A stretch of 64,000 bases of DNA from Dermatemys mawii (GCA_007922305.1 ML677330.1:647109-711108); one strand, 5' to 3'. Positions 1 to 12,602 are shown, counted from the stretch's first letter. The notes: a model not told the origin generated them from the sequence alone. Made by a program: numbers and translations.

Positions 1-117
1 TCAGGAAAGGAGGCAAAATAATTTAACTGCAGTAGCAGTCAGACCAGTCTCTCTCTGCTCAGTCTGGAAATATCTAGCTCACATTGTGAATGCTTAGAGG
101 CATTAAGCTATTAGTTA

Positions 118-445
118 ACTGCGCTGTGCATGCTGCCCATGCCTGCAGGCACTGCCCCTTTAGCTCCTATTGGCCGCAGTACCCAGCCAATGGGGAACTG
201 CAGAGCCAGCGCTATGTGCAGAGATTCCCTGAACACCCCTCACCTAGGGGCCACAGGGGCATATCGGCAAGCCGGTGCTCGCAGCACCAGCCGTGAGCGG
301 GGGGCGGGTGCCGAGGCTCAGGGACTGGTGTCTGGCCTGTGGCACAGAGACTTGCTGTGGGCCGGATGAAAAGAAACAGCAGGCCACATCCGGCCTGCAG
401 GGCCCCCCTTAGCCCAAGGCCCTGGTCTGCAGCCCCTAAAGCCCC
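118..445 (-). repeat. Interspersed repeat with CCAATGGG core, hAT-like
   Basis: GC-rich stretch with an imperfect palindrome around CTCCTATTGGCC / CCAATGGGGAACTGC. The same module occurs in opposite orientation at 48877-49380 (CATTGG...CCAATGAGAGCTG with the TGCAGGCA flank). The end near 360-400 (GGGCCGGATGAAAA, CATCCGGCCTGC) resembles the terminal part of hAT-type elements whose other end reads GGGTGGGCAAACT. Open frames here are chance. Confidence 0.55.
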
Positions 446-825
446 TGCATTCATCTGACCCTGCTTATAGGGATATAGTATTAATGGGATACAGAAACGG
501 CGAAAGCGGGGAAAATATAATATCTGTTCGCGAAGGTCAATATCTCATCGTGATCCACATTTTGGAGGTCTCAGGGCCTCACTGCTCCATTGCCTGATTA
601 TTGTTCAGTAACACAGCCCAATATTAGCATGCAAAGAGCTCACAATGCTCAGCCTCCCTCCCAAGATCATTACCACAAGCCACTTTACCATTCTGTATGG
701 CAGTAAAGCAGGGTGGAGTGACTCAGTATCAGGGAAGGAGGGTTTTACAGGAAGTAATCTAATCAGACATTACATGGCTGCTACTGTGGGGAAATACTCT
801 CTTAGACTTAAAAGCAGCAATTCTT
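446..825. other. No recognised feature
   Basis: Unique-looking intergenic sequence. An 85-codon frame at 645-902 has no recognisable domain and runs into the repeat that follows. Confidence 0.5.
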
Positions 826-829
826 CAAC

Positions 830-1290
830 AAAAAAAACTTCAAAACCAGACAGAACTGGAATTAATTTGCAAACTGGACACCATCAAATTAGGACTGAAT
901 AAAGACTGGGAGTGGATGAGTCATTACAAAACCTAATTTTATCATTCTAATTTTCCCCTACTGTTACTCACACCTTCTTGTCAACTGTTTGAAATGGGCT
1001 GGTTCATTATTACTTAAAAAATGATTTTTCCTCCCTTGGGTATTTATTCAGCTAATTGAATTGTCTCATTCAACTGACCCCCTCACCTGGTAAGGCAATC
1101 GCCATCTTTTCATGTACTCTGTATAAATATACCTGCTACTGTATTTTCCACTCCATGCATCTGATGAAGTGGGTTCTAGCCCACAAAAGCCTATGCCCAA
1201 ATAAATTTGTTAGTCTCTAAGGTGCCACAAGCACTCTTTGTTGTTTTTGCTGACACAAGCTAACACAACCACCACTCTGAAACCTCTTAG
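830..1290 (+). repeat. Interspersed repeat, copy 1 of a ~430-bp family
   Basis: Aligns along its length with 11618-12046. Shared blocks are GAACTGGAATTAATTTGCA, GACACCATCAAATTAGG, GGGAGTGGATG, CTTTTCATGTACTCTGTAT and the tail GAAGTGGGTT...AGCCCACAAAA...TCTCTAAGGTGCCA. The tail is the same unit found alone at 15210-15305 and 41187-41285. A TATA-like motif (TGTATAAATATA, 1119-1130) and AATAAA (1200-1205) are present, so it could be LTR-derived. The class is not certain. Confidence 0.7.
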
Positions 1291-1797
1291 AACAGAGTGC
1301 AACCATTTAAAAGATCCACAGAGTGCCCGTGAGCATACAGTCACAGGCAAGGTTTATTGGCAGAACAATACCTATCATATTTTTTCTGATGCCCAACTTT
1401 AAAAGCATCACCTGATATTATTTTCTGCCAGGAATTAACCTTTCCAGTGCTGCAAAACATGCCAAGTACATCCACAAAATGGCCTTTTCAAATCAGGCTG
1501 GATATATATTCTACCAGTCAACATATGCTCCAACATTTCATTCATTTGAATGGTTGGTTTCTTAAGAAGCCAGTGTTTCTTAACTGGTTGCCAAGTTAGC
1601 TCTGTCAACACTGCTGAGCAGAGACAGAACACTAGGAAAAGAATTTGCTACCATAATGATGAGCAGTAGAAGGTGGGAGGAATATAATAAATAGTGACAA
1701 CTGGTTCCTGATGTTTTTTTCCCCTAGATATATGAGTCAGCCTTGATGGTATATTACAGTGATTGCATATAAAAATGAGAAGGGTGGGGAGACAGGG

Positions 1798-1975
1798 TCG
1801 GCTCCAGGCACCAGTCGAGGAAGCATTTGCCTGGGGCAGTACATTCTAAGAGGCAGTATTCCGGTCAATATTGGGGCTGCACAATTTTTGTTTTGCTTTG
1901 GTAGTTCGGGCGGCTTTTTTTGTTTTCTTTCTTTTCTTGCTTGGGGCAGCAAAAAAGTAGAACCGGCCTTGGGGG
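1798..1975 (+). repeat. Interspersed repeat 'GTCGGCTCCAGGCACCAG', copy 1
   Basis: Starts GTCGGCTCCAGGCACCAG and ends GCTTGGGGCAGCAAAAAAG...AACCGGCC, with a pyrimidine-rich (CTTTTCTTT) middle. A reverse-oriented relative lies at 32955-33190 (GCTGCCCCAAGCAAAATAAC ... CTGGTGCCTGGAGCTAGCCC). Probably a non-autonomous DNA element with similar termini (RGxCCGGC). Confidence 0.65.
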
Positions 1976-3350
1976 AAGAGAAGAGGAGATGGAGAACTAA
2001 ACCATAAATGAATTAGAAAAGATGAGACATCAGCACTCTCAAGAGAATTGTGTGGTAGATTTTAGAAGGGATTGTTGAAATTTACCTTCATGATGATATT
2101 TTCTATGGAATTAGCACTTTACCATAGTATAGACTAATCCTCTAGAGAGGATGTTAGTAGTAAATGAAAAATGACAGGCATTTGTAAGTTGTAACCAGTC
2201 CTTAGAAAATTGGAGAGGTAATCTCTTGCAGTATGTCACAACAGAAGCATTCAGTTTACAATAAGGCAACAGTGCAACTTTAATTTTGTATAGCATCAGC
2301 CATACTGTGACAACTCCATGGCCAGAGATGACATCAATGCTATCATGTCCTGACATCTTGGCCATTCAGAATTTGACAGTAACATCAAGATTAGAAGTGA
2401 AAAAAGGGGTATTAGAAATTCTTGCTCCAAAAATCTTAACCTCCTGCCATTTGAGCCAAATAATAATGCATTAGCAGCATGGGGCCTGTGACATACAACC
2501 ACACAGATCCAAATCCATCCAGTAGGGCAGTGATATAAATAGAGCCAATTCAATACAAATGAATGTTTTATGGCATAAAATATCATTGCAGAGATGTATG
2601 CCAGTTGAGGGAGAGAGGAATTAAAAAGGTACAGATAAAGATACATTTTTCAGCTGAATTTAAGATGAGATGAAGAGCTGATTAGCAAGAAAGTTTAAAA
2701 AGAATATAATGAGAAAGTATGAACTTTGTAAAATATAGTGGATTTGACATGAATCAGAGAGCAGAGTGGATATACATTTCAATACTCTGCCTATTCATAT
2801 AAAGTCAGAGCAAGGCAATATCACCATGTACAAGGTGAAGCTCTTCAAATGTCATTTCAAAATATCCCTGTTCTTTTTGATGCACCACTTCAGTGGAAAC
2901 AGAAATAAGCTAAAGTTCACGGAGGTTCCACTTAAAAAAATGAACGATCTCTTTAAAACTGAAACTGATAGAATGCAAGCCCCACTCCTTTGTACATAAT
3001 TACATTGAGCTAATGATGTGTAACTTACTAACATCCTCCTCCCTGCTGTGCACCTATCACCTCATCAATATTCTGCTGAGAACAATGGAATATTTAAGAT
3101 ATCTCTGGCACGTTCAGCAGCTGCTCTGCAGGTGCTTTCTAGCTGAATATTCCTGGAACGTTTATGCCCTATCACCTTCAGTGGTAACGTTAATCGGTAT
3201 TATTAGCACTGAGCCTATTAATTCAACACTGTTCAGAATTCACTTTTTTAATATAGATTCTTCCAATTCCTAAACCGTACTCCTAAAGTGTGAACCTCCA
3301 GAAAACCATAACTACGGGGCACTATTATTTGATGGGTAAATGGTCATGTA
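1976..3350. other. No recognised feature
   Basis: AT-rich intergenic DNA. Frames such as the 116-codon one on the minus strand at 2296-2646 have no domain, splice or composition support. Confidence 0.5.
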
Positions 3351-3352
3351 GT

Positions 3353-3640
3353 TAAAGGCACTGGATTGGATGCAGGCAACTGGTGTTCAATGCCCACCTC
3401 TCTCACAGACTCGCTGTGTGATGCTGGGCAAGTTACTTAATCAGTCTGTGGCTTAGCTCCTGCTGGAACAAAAGAGAATAATAATGCTCCTTTTCTTCTG
3501 CCTTTTGTCTTTTTCATCTTCTTAGATTGTGAGCTCTTCATGGCAGGGACTGTTTCTTACTGTGTGTTTTTAGTCTCTAGCATGATGGAGTCCTGATCCT
3601 GGGGCTGCTAAGCACTACTGTAATATAAGTAATTATTAAT
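3353..3640 (+). repeat. MIR-like SINE
   Basis: A tRNA-derived-looking head (AAAGGCACTGGATTGGATGC, then TGGTGTTCAATGCC as a degraded box B) is followed by the core CACAGACTCGCTGTGTGA and CTGGGCAAGTTACTTAATC. The tail TTAGATTGTGAGCTCTTCAT-GGCAGGGACTGT ends with TAAGCACTACTGTAATA. This is the MIR/CORE-SINE plan with an L2-related tail. Confidence 0.75.
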
Positions 3641-3931
3641 AAGAAAGAGGAAGGATATATAGTTCAGGCTCCATGTTCTTCTAATCCTGCTCTTCTTTGC
3701 TCCCACTGCTGACAAGTATCTCAAATAGCCCCAGTTGTGATGGTTATTTTGTTAGATACGTGTCTGCTCATTAAGATCTGAATTTAGGCCATCCAGTTCA
3801 TTCATATTATAGACTATAATCTTGCAATAAGACATCAGATGGTAACAGTTCTGGTTCCCAAATGACACGGACCAAATTTGAATTGGTAAACAAGAAGTGA
3901 AAGGCTCTGAATTGTATTAAGGTTCCTCTAA

Positions 3932-4430
3932 CACAGGGGTGGGCAAACTTTTTGGCCCAAGAGCCACATTGGCGATGTGAAACTGTATGAAGGGCCAGGC
4001 AGGGAAGATTGTGCCTCCCCAAAGAGCCTGGTCCCCTGCCCACTATCTGCCCCCTCCTACTTCCTGCCCCCTGACTGCCCTCTCAGAAACACCAACCCAT
4101 CCAACTCTCCCTGCTCCTTGTCCCCCGACCGCCCCCACACCTGCTCCTTGTCCCCCAACTACCCGCCTATCCAACCCCCCCGCTCCCTGTCCCCTGACTG
4201 CCCCAACCCCTATCCATGCCCCTGTCCCCTGACAGCCCCGCCCAGGACTCCCACACCCATCCAATCCTCTCCCCCGACTGCCCCCCCCAACCTCCGTCCC
4301 ATCCAACCACCCTCTGCTCCCCATCCCCTGACTGCCTCTGGAACCCCATGTCCCTTATCCAACCCCCACACTCCCTACCCCCTTACCATGATGTTCAGAG
4401 TGGCAGGAGCTCACTGACATGCCACTGCAC
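3932..4430 (+). repeat. hAT-like non-autonomous element with C-rich tandem interior
   Basis: Begins CAGGGGTGGGCAAACTTTTT-GGCCCAAGAGCCACATT. It then has a pyrimidine-rich interior of imperfect ~35-50 bp units with CCCTGACTGCCCC and CTCCCTGTCCCC. An inverted relative is at 6262-6592. It gives long proline-rich frames on both strands (for example 3977-4417), which are not genes. Confidence 0.7.
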
Positions 4431-5939
4431 TGCCTGGCAGGAGATTGTCCTTTTAGTTTAACAAAGCAATTGCTTAATATCTACTGATTAGACAACCTCT
4501 TAAGAGTGTATCAATGATTTAACAATTAGAACAGGACATCAGGTACACTTAGGACAGTAGACTCGCAGACACTGAGGGCCAAATTCTTCACTAATTTACA
4601 TTGCAAATTCCAATCAGTTCAATATATGATGTACAGCTGGAAGTCAGCACAGAATTTGGCACTAGGTGTCTATATTTTGCAATACAGAAACTAGAATAAG
4701 CACTTAAAAGCACATCTGGGAATTCTCAAAAGTGATTTTCATAAAAGTGAAATTAGCACAAAAACCTCCTATTAAATCCCAAGATAAAAGTTTGGGCTTA
4801 TGTCAATTATCCCTAACTTTGTTCTAGAGGTAAAATATGAACCTTAAGGGATAAATATAAATAACTGAAACTTTTAGGAAGTGCTAAAGGGAGGATCTTG
4901 GAGTGAGAATTGTGGGAAACAGAGTTTAAAAAACAAAACAAAATGACAAAGGGGACTTCTCAATATGAATATCAAAAGCTTATTAGCAGTAGGCATGGAA
5001 TTCAGTGGATCCACACCAGCTGTAGATCTGGCCCTCTATATTCAAAAGTGGGCCACTCTTCACATAATTAATTTAAATTGTACCTAGAGCTTTTGGAGGT
5101 CTCACATCCTGCAGTGCGCAGTCCTGCTGCATATTATTCCTTCTCATTCTAAGGAGTGTCCCAGTACAGACTATACTGGTGACTCCATACCAAACAACAT
5201 GGAACCTCTCTCTGAAATATACAGCTGATTTCTATAGGTCAGGATGGTATAGCAATATATTTGTATGGTACAGTGTACACAGTATTAAAAACACTTTGCA
5301 AAAATGTATATTTTTGGAGATAGCATGGATTTATCTAAAGTACAGAGACTCCAGAAGAAAAATGTGGTTGGCCAATATATCCCCAACATAGCATATATTG
5401 GGGCACAGCTCAAAATAAGGAATTGGTGTTCTGTTTTGACTGGACATAGAAGGATTTAAACGAACACAAATTAAGTATTAAGTTTAATTATATGCAGAAT
5501 GGCAGTGAAGCCTCTTCGGGCAGGTAAGATAGACCTTGCCAATCCTATTTTAGGTCACACAGTTTTGACCTCCGTCCCTCTAAACTGGCTCTAAGCACAG
5601 TTTCAAGGTCAGTTTTGCTTACTTGCTTTCAGCTGTCATTGCAGAATGCCCCTCTCCTCCTGATCCTTAGTACCATTCAACACATATTCATAAGCTTGGT
5701 ATGTGGTTTAGTTTTACATTTGCAAGTCACCTTTCAAGAAAGAGATTGCATTGCTCATGTATTAAAAAAGTCTTGAACAAAACTTTTATAATTACAGTTA
5801 CCTTATCTGGAACGCCATATAATTTTACTACTTTCCATAATGCTTCCTTCCAGGCTGAATCAGAGGCCCTCGTGAAGTCAGTGAAAACTGCAAATATCAT
5901 TAATTCCCATCAGAATCTAGGAGGATCATGAGCCATTAT
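4431..5939. other. No recognised feature
   Basis: AT-rich intergenic DNA with no supported gene. Weak old-repeat character only. Confidence 0.45.
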
Positions 5940-6262
5940 AGTAGAGAAAAGGGAGAAATAATAAAGAATGTGAGGGTGGGGGAATCAAATCAGTATCTTA
6001 GATGTCTGTATGCTAATTCAAGAAGTATGGTGAATAAACAGGAAGAACTAGAAATGCTCGTTAATAAACTATGACATAGTTGGCATCAGAGAGACTTGGT
6101 GGGATAATATACATGACAGGAATATTGGTATAGAGTGGTACAGCTTGCTCAAGAAGGAGAGGCAGGGGAAAGGAGGAAGAGGTATTGTCACATATATAAA
6201 AATGTATACATTTAGACTGAGGTTGAGATGGAAATGGGAGACAGGCTTGTTGAAAGTCTCTG
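5940..6262 (+). pseudogene. CR1 LINE endonuclease fragment
   Basis: Translation shows the start of the CR1 ORF2 endonuclease: QYLRCLYANSRSMVNKQEEL, then the GIxETWWD-like block (here WHQRDLVG), then a GYxLLKKxRQGxxGG-like stretch with breaks. Stops and frameshifts show it is dead. It ends abruptly near 6262, where a C-rich hAT-like repeat in opposite orientation begins. CR1 does not resume after that repeat. Confidence 0.75.
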
Positions 6263-6592
6263 GACATGTCAGAGGACAAGGGTTTGGATAGGAGTCAGGG
6301 AAGTGAGGGGACAGGGAGAGGAGGGGGTTGGGAGTTGGGTGGGGGATGGGGTCCCAGGAGTTGGTTAAGGGCGGGGGTCCCAGGAGGGGGCGGTCAGGGG
6401 ACAAGAGCAGGGAGCGTTGGATGGGTCAGGGGTTCTGAGAGGGACAGTCAGGGGACGGGAAGGTGGGACAGGGAGGGTAGGGGCCAGGCTGTTTGGGGAG
6501 GCACAGCCTTCCCTACCCAGCCCTCCATACAGTTTTGCAACCACAATGTGGCCCTCAGGCCAAAATGTTTGGCCACCCCTACTCTAGCACAT
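6262..6592 (-). repeat. hAT-like C-rich element, inverted copy
   Basis: G-rich on the plus strand. Ends TTTGGCCACCCCTACTCTAG at 6569-6588, the reverse complement of the start of the 3932 element. Contains several units of GTCAGGGGACRRG. It sits directly against a CR1 endonuclease fragment. Confidence 0.7.
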
Positions 6593-6599
6593 CTAGATT

Positions 6600-7440
6600 G
6601 CCTGTATCTGGTGAATGGCAGGGTTCATCACTTGGTCAAAATGCTGCTTCCATACTTCTAGTACCTCTTTGGTATTTGTTGTCAGCTCTCTGGTAGTCTC
6701 TCTTACTGCTTGTATTGTTGGTCTGACTGTGTCCATATAACTTAAGCTTTTGGTGCATTGTTTTAAATTTTTTTTCTTGACCCTTCCTCTAGCTCTTGAA
6801 CTTCTTCTTTCCAGACCTTTTGCTTATGCAATCTTTGTGATTTTTTCACTGCTTTATGCAGCAGTTTTATTTCTTCAATCTTTCCAGCAGTCCTGGATTG
6901 TTTACACTTTTCCTGTAATGTTCTTGTTTAATGACTTGTCTAGCTTTTCCTTGTTTGCTTACGCTTTCTAATAACTTCCTCCGCCATATTTTGTATTGCT
7001 CTCTTGAACAGTACCAATCCAGTCTGCGGTGAGATTTCTTTATCATTGCAAATTAATGGACCGAAACACCCTCAAAGCAGCATTCTTGTATACCTCCCTC
7101 AGAGAGCTAGCTTTTAACTTATGACGATCAAATCTGGCTCCAGTTGCACCCATCTTTTTCTTGGACTTTTTAGTTAATCTTTCCCATTAGTAGCTCATGA
7201 TCGCTGCCACACTCGGCACTCCTATAGACTAACATCCAACAGTGACCTTCTATGTCTCTTACTGCTAATTATATGGTCAGTCTGGTTTTTGGTTGACCAT
7301 TTGGTGAATTCCATGTAACCGTGTGTATATCTTTATAAGGAAACACAGTATGCCAATAATCAGATTGGGCATCTCACAGCAGATTCTTAACCTTCTCCCA
7401 TTCCCCACTCCTGTAGCGCTAGAAGAATTGGTAGCAAATT
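6600..7440 (-). pseudogene. Non-LTR retrotransposon fragment, endonuclease C-terminus and linker
   Basis: On the minus strand the sequence reads WNSPNGQ..., then SAECGSDHELLMGKI near 7215-7165. This is the conserved C-terminal SDH motif of an apurinic-type LINE endonuclease. A Lys-rich linker follows (KKSKKKMGATGARFDRHKL). Stops are frequent. The clade (RTE, L2 or CR1-like) is not decided by what I can see. Confidence 0.6.
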
Positions 7441-7700
7441 AAGCAATTGATTCAGGATAAAGTTTGGTGTTTCTTAAGTTGGACATCAAGAATGGTAGAC
7501 AAGTTGGAGAGTGTGATGTTGGGTGATCTAGAGTTAAGCTCTTTAGTTTATACATATGACATTAGAAAAGCCGCAGCCATATTTGAATTAATTATGTTGC
7601 TCTTTGGTACCTGGGAGAATGTGTGTAGTCAACTTGGACTTACACTAAATGTTAAGAAAACAAACGGGTTTGCATCTTGGAAAAGGGACAATAAATAAAT
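7441..7700 (+). pseudogene. Possible LINE reverse-transcriptase fragment
   Basis: An 83-codon frame contains DLELSSLVYTYDI...FELIMLLF...CSQLGLTLNVKKT. Spacing and residues match the stretch after the FADD box in LINE reverse transcriptases (LDxLDFADDIVIxAE ... GLxLNVxKT), with the catalytic YxDD lost. It is in opposite orientation to the endonuclease fragment next to it, so this is either an inverted insertion or two insertions. Confidence 0.45.
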
Positions 7701-10700
7701 GTTGAAATTTATTTATATTTATTTATAGCCTTCTTGGAGGGAGGGGAAGGGGAACTGCTAAGCTTTAACCAAACTTTTGTTTCCATGAGAAAAGTATTAC
7801 AATTCATTTTCTAGTCACAGCAGCAATAGTTATATTATAAATATGTAAATTGCAGAGCTAGAATTTTGCGTACCTCAGATGATAAAGTTTTTGAAACAGG
7901 AATAAGTATACAAACATAATGATCAGGATAGGATATATGGCAGAGAGCAGTCTATCCTTGAAACATTAACTCTTAGCCAGCAGTTTTGATTTTTCCAAGG
8001 GGATGCTCTAATGCAGTTTACCATCCTGCTAATGGCAGGAACTCTTGACCTGATGGTTTCAAGGGACTAAATACATACAGCTATGTTCAAAAACCACAAC
8101 ATGACATCATCAGGAAACTGTACTATGGCTCCAATTCCAGTCCTTAATGTGCACAATGGAGACCAGCCACTGGAGTATTATTTCCTGTTATGGTCAGTTT
8201 TATTTTGCTATTTAATCTTAGTTATTTGTATTTACACTGTCATCCCTTATGCTTATGCAATGAACATAGGAAAACTGGGCTGAAATCACCTGGGGAAAGG
8301 ATGCAGGATATGCAGAAGGCAAATGTGATTATATCCCCACTGGGATGCACAACCTGTGTGAGTATCTATGTTTGGCCAGAAAGTCATGGGGTTTATGAAA
8401 CAATCTTTGTCCGTTATATTGTTTCCATGCCATGCCACACAACTCATATCAACTCCATATCATCAGCGAGCCCAATGAGTCCAAGGTACCACTGCAGCCG
8501 TTTTTAGCTGTCACACAAGCTATAAAGTTTTTGATTTACATTTTTCTTCCTGAAGAAATGAAACATATGGCAACTTGACTTTTGTTTTATGAGGCTGCAA
8601 TTAGCCCCAGAGCACTTAAGCATATAAACAACAATATCAGAATGGAGAAGACCAAAAGAATACAGATGAAAGCTTTTTACAGAAGTCAGAGAGGGCAAAA
8701 AATCAAAGATATTTCCACAACAATGAAATGTTTTTTGTACTCTCTAAAATAGTAAGCCATGAATCCTCCACTTAGCTATCTAACATTCTACATCTGAGTC
8801 AGTGAAGTTATTACTAAAACTTCATCCAGATTTTTACACAGTATCTTCAAGGTGAACTGCAAAGTCACAATGACAAAACAGAGTTGTGTTACTTACTGCT
8901 TGTTTATGACAACACAGAACTTTAAAGTTTGATTTTTTACTATTCAAGATTATTTTGGTTTTTTACATTAGGAATATCAGGTCTTGGCATTCCTCTTCTT
9001 GAAGGCTGACTTTGGCTGTCTTTAAAGGACAAAAAACATGACATCACTGGACAATGAAACCTCAGATGCACCTCACACAGCCTCCAACTGAGGAGACATG
9101 GATGTTGAATCAAGCTAGGAGAGTAATCGCTAAATAAAGATTAAGAGAAAATCATAATTTTCATTCCATCTGATATTTCAAATGTTTTGGGGGACAATTT
9201 GGTATTCAAGTAATTAAGTAAATAAAAGATGCTGTATAAGTACTAAAATTAATATTAAAGACACTCAAAAGTATATATGAATAGATGTATTAAAAACAAA
9301 TCCAATGACAGAAGAGATTAAATATGGCATTTCAAATTACCTTAGAACAGCCAGCAATTAAAAAACCAATTTTTTTGGAGGCGGGGCAGGGGTGGGTTTT
9401 CAACACAGAAACCTGTTCAGAATAAATTCTGTGTGGCCCTCTGGGGCACTCAGGCCTCAGAAGGCTGTGCAGTGAGCTGAATTACCCCATGCTGTATCTG
9501 ACTAATACTAATAACAGACCGCTGTAGGAACTTGCAGACCTCAAAGTGGGTGTAAAATTGTTGAGCGAAGGTTGGGGTGGGGCTCCCGGAATAGGGAAAC
9601 ACCATCTTCCTTCCATACCCTTTGTGTATTCGTGTACCTCTTCAGCCCAATGCACCCCATCTTTTCTCTCTGAAAAGCATCTCACCTCAGTCAGAGTCCA
9701 GCAATGAAACATCAACTTTGTGCCACAAGGCCCATTTAAAAATTGTCAAGGCAGATGCAGCATCAATCCCATGAGCCTGTTTGCCATGAACTGGGTATAG
9801 AGACTATGCTTTTACACCTGGGATGGACACAGATGCGGGAACCCCATAAATGCAATTATTTGGCCTTATCTTCTGTCATTTTGTAAGAGGTAGGAGCCTG
9901 TAGCTGTGTAGCTTTAGGCTCTGCAGACAAATTTCAGATATATGGAAATTTCAGATTATTATTGGGGGTGTAGGTTTATTTTAGTATTCTCTGTGTTTTG
10001 TTTTAAAAGAATGGTTTAAAATTTTGACTTTAAATGCAACTCCCTTATCTGAGAAACTAAAATGTTTTAATTGCCTTCAAAAGTCCTTTAAAAAGCTTTA
10101 GAGGAAAAAGTTTTTTCATAAACTCTCCTTGCTTCAGTTAAAGGTCAGCTTCCATTCTATTTTAATCCAAGAAACTATGCACTTGGGAAAGGATTTATCC
10201 CAAACCACCAGCCAGAAGTTTTATAGTCCCAGTAACACCCACAATAGTCCCAGTAACACCCAGTAAAGTCACAATCATTCCTGTGTAAGCACCAGTAAAA
10301 GGACAGGAGTGCAGTTTGTGCCTCTTATTCAAGGTCAAGGAGGCTGCAGGCTGGTGTGGCCTTTGGCACAGTCTAGGGCAACCCTGAGTGCAGCTCTAAC
10401 TTGCTCCCCAACCCAATCACTTCCTGCCCTGCCCCAGGGGGTCTTTATAGGGGTACAGACTACCAGGACATAAGCCTGTCCCAGTCACACCCTGTCCTTC
10501 CTCTAGTCTACCCATGCCCACCTCTACTTCATTCACCCTAGAATGCACATGTATCCAGGGCTGCTTTGGAGCCAGGTGCACGTTACTCAGAGAGCAAACG
10601 TCAGCACTGCTCAAACTTGTCTCCTATGAACACAAAATACCAGGACTATGGTAATGAAAGCACAAGCTATGTTAAGTGAGGAGAGTGGAAATTTCCGTCA

Positions 10701-11610
10701 GTGAATGCCAATACTTAATGGAAAAATTTGTAAAGCATTAGTCATTAGGACCCTGGTTTCTTATCAGCTCCTGTGGCAGTCTAAAATCATACAGCTGTAT
10801 TTGTGACTGCACAGCTGGTTGCTGCTTGGAGGGTTATAAATGTAACAGAGTCCTGAACCTAACTCTGCAGTTCTTAATCAGGCTAAATTCTTACTCAAGG
10901 ACAAGACCAGATTCAGTTAGGGTTCAGCAGCTCCAATAAAGGCAATAGATAGAATTATGCTGTTTCCACTATGGATTGAATTTGGCCCTGGGCATTTTGC
11001 TTGAATAACACTTACAGGATCAGGCACTATAAACCAAATTCATTCTCGGTAGAAAACTCTACAGCTTCTGGGGAGTTCCAGAAGGGATGAATGTGATCCT
11101 ATGACTTTGTGCGCGAAATAAGCAACAGGGGATGAATTCAAACAAATACTAATGTTTTTAAAATTAGCTTTTAAATAGTAGTAACAAAGCACATAAAATA
11201 CAGAGTATATAACTATACATACACAGACCTGATTCTAAGTGGAATGCTTTCTGAGATTCCCCATGAGACATCTGGGGCTCTTACAGAGGAGAACATAATA
11301 AGTATTACCACAATCCAGTGGTGAAAGTGATTGACTTCTGTTGAAGGACAACTGAAGTGATTTTCCTCCACAGTTTGTATTCCGAGAGAATAGTGGGAAA
11401 TGGGATAAGGAGGCCTTAAAGGAGCTTTCAGAGAAAGTATCATCTTGCCTGTGTGAGAGACAAGGGCAACCTTATTTAACACAAAAAAGATGTAATATTG
11501 CCAACTTTGACTTCTAAGTGAAGGCTCTAACAACAGAGAATTAAGTTTCCTTAAAATAATTTAAGAATAGAGCAGCAGAGTGTAATGATTAGTGAAGAAT
11601 TACAGACTCC
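7701..11610. other. No recognised gene; weak repeats only
   Basis: Intergenic DNA. A short direct duplication (ATAGTCCCAGTAACACCCA twice, about 10222-10262) is visible. No frame longer than 106 codons, and none with a recognisable domain. Confidence 0.5.
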
Positions 11611-11617
11611 CAACAAG

Positions 11618-12046
11618 AAACTGCAGAACTGGAATTAATTTGCATATTTGACACCATCAAATTAGGCCTGAATAAAGATTGGGAGTGGATGGGTCACTAC
11701 AAAAACTAATTTCCCCATACAAATTTCCCCCTATTGTTACTTCCACCTTCTTGCCAACTGTTTGAAATGGGCCACCTTGATTACATTAGCCTCTTTACCA
11801 CTACAAAAGTGATTTTCCTCCCTTGGTATTCTACTGTTCAAAACAGCCCATTTTCACTTTAATTGAATTGTGTCGTTAACACTGACCCCCTTCTTGGTAA
11901 GACAAATCCCATCTTTTCATGTACTCTGTATATATACACGTGCCTACTGTATTTTCCACTTTCTGCATCTGATGATAAAGTGGGTTATAGCCCACAAAAC
12001 CTTATGCCCCAAAAAATATGTTGATCTCTAAGGTGCCAAAAGTATG
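11618..12046 (+). repeat. Interspersed repeat, copy 2 of the ~430-bp family
   Basis: Matches 830-1245 block by block (see that entry) and diverges by scattered substitutions and small indels. It carries TGTATATATACACG near the 3' part and ends TAAGGTGCCAAAAG. Confidence 0.7.
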
Positions 12047-12392
12047 CCTTGTGGTTACCTGAAAGTATTTTTTAAGCTTATTTGCTGTGGACTCCTGCAA
12101 AAAATTGTGATTATTGTACATTGCTCAGTCCTATGGGAAAATGCAGAAGGCAATCAATACACAAAAAAGTTCTTACTGTTTTAAAGTCCTATTTACACTA
12201 ATAACCGCATGCTTATAACACAGAATTCATGCAAGATAGCTAAAACCTGGCTAAGCCTTGCATTGTAGGAAGGACTGAATAATAAAATCCAGTGCTGAAG
12301 CACATTTTAGGAACACTTAAATTATGATACAGTCCTGCCTCCTCTGCCTTATTCAATGGTGCTATAGCCATGACAAACACAGCCTCTATATG

Positions 12393-12589
12393 AATCAGAG
12401 GGGTAGCTGTGTTTGTCACTTCTGCAATTCCAGACTGAGAGTCCTGTGGCACCTTAAAGACTAACTAAAGTATTAGAACATAAGCTTTCATGGGCTAATA
12501 CCCATGCATCCGACAAAGTGGGTATTAGCCCACGAAAGCTTATGCTCTAATACTTTAGTTAGTCTTCAAGGTGCCATAGGACTCTTTGT
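12393..12589. repeat. Fold-back insertion with 13-bp target duplication
   Basis: Flanked by perfect CAGCCTCTATATG at 12380-12392 and 12590-12602. Inside are two inverted arms, 12440-12503 and 12521-12584, of the GTGGCACCTTAAAGACTAAC unit. They are separated by a short loop (TGCATCCGACAAAG). The arms are nearly identical, so the insertion is young or has been homogenised. A 13-bp variable-type duplication fits LINE-mediated insertion. Confidence 0.85.
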
Positions 12590-12602
12590 CAGCCTCTATA
12601 TG

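Noticed and set aside
3977..4417. 146-codon proline-rich frame
   Set aside because: Product of a C-rich tandem repeat in an interspersed element; the inverted relative at 6.3 kb shows the same composition.
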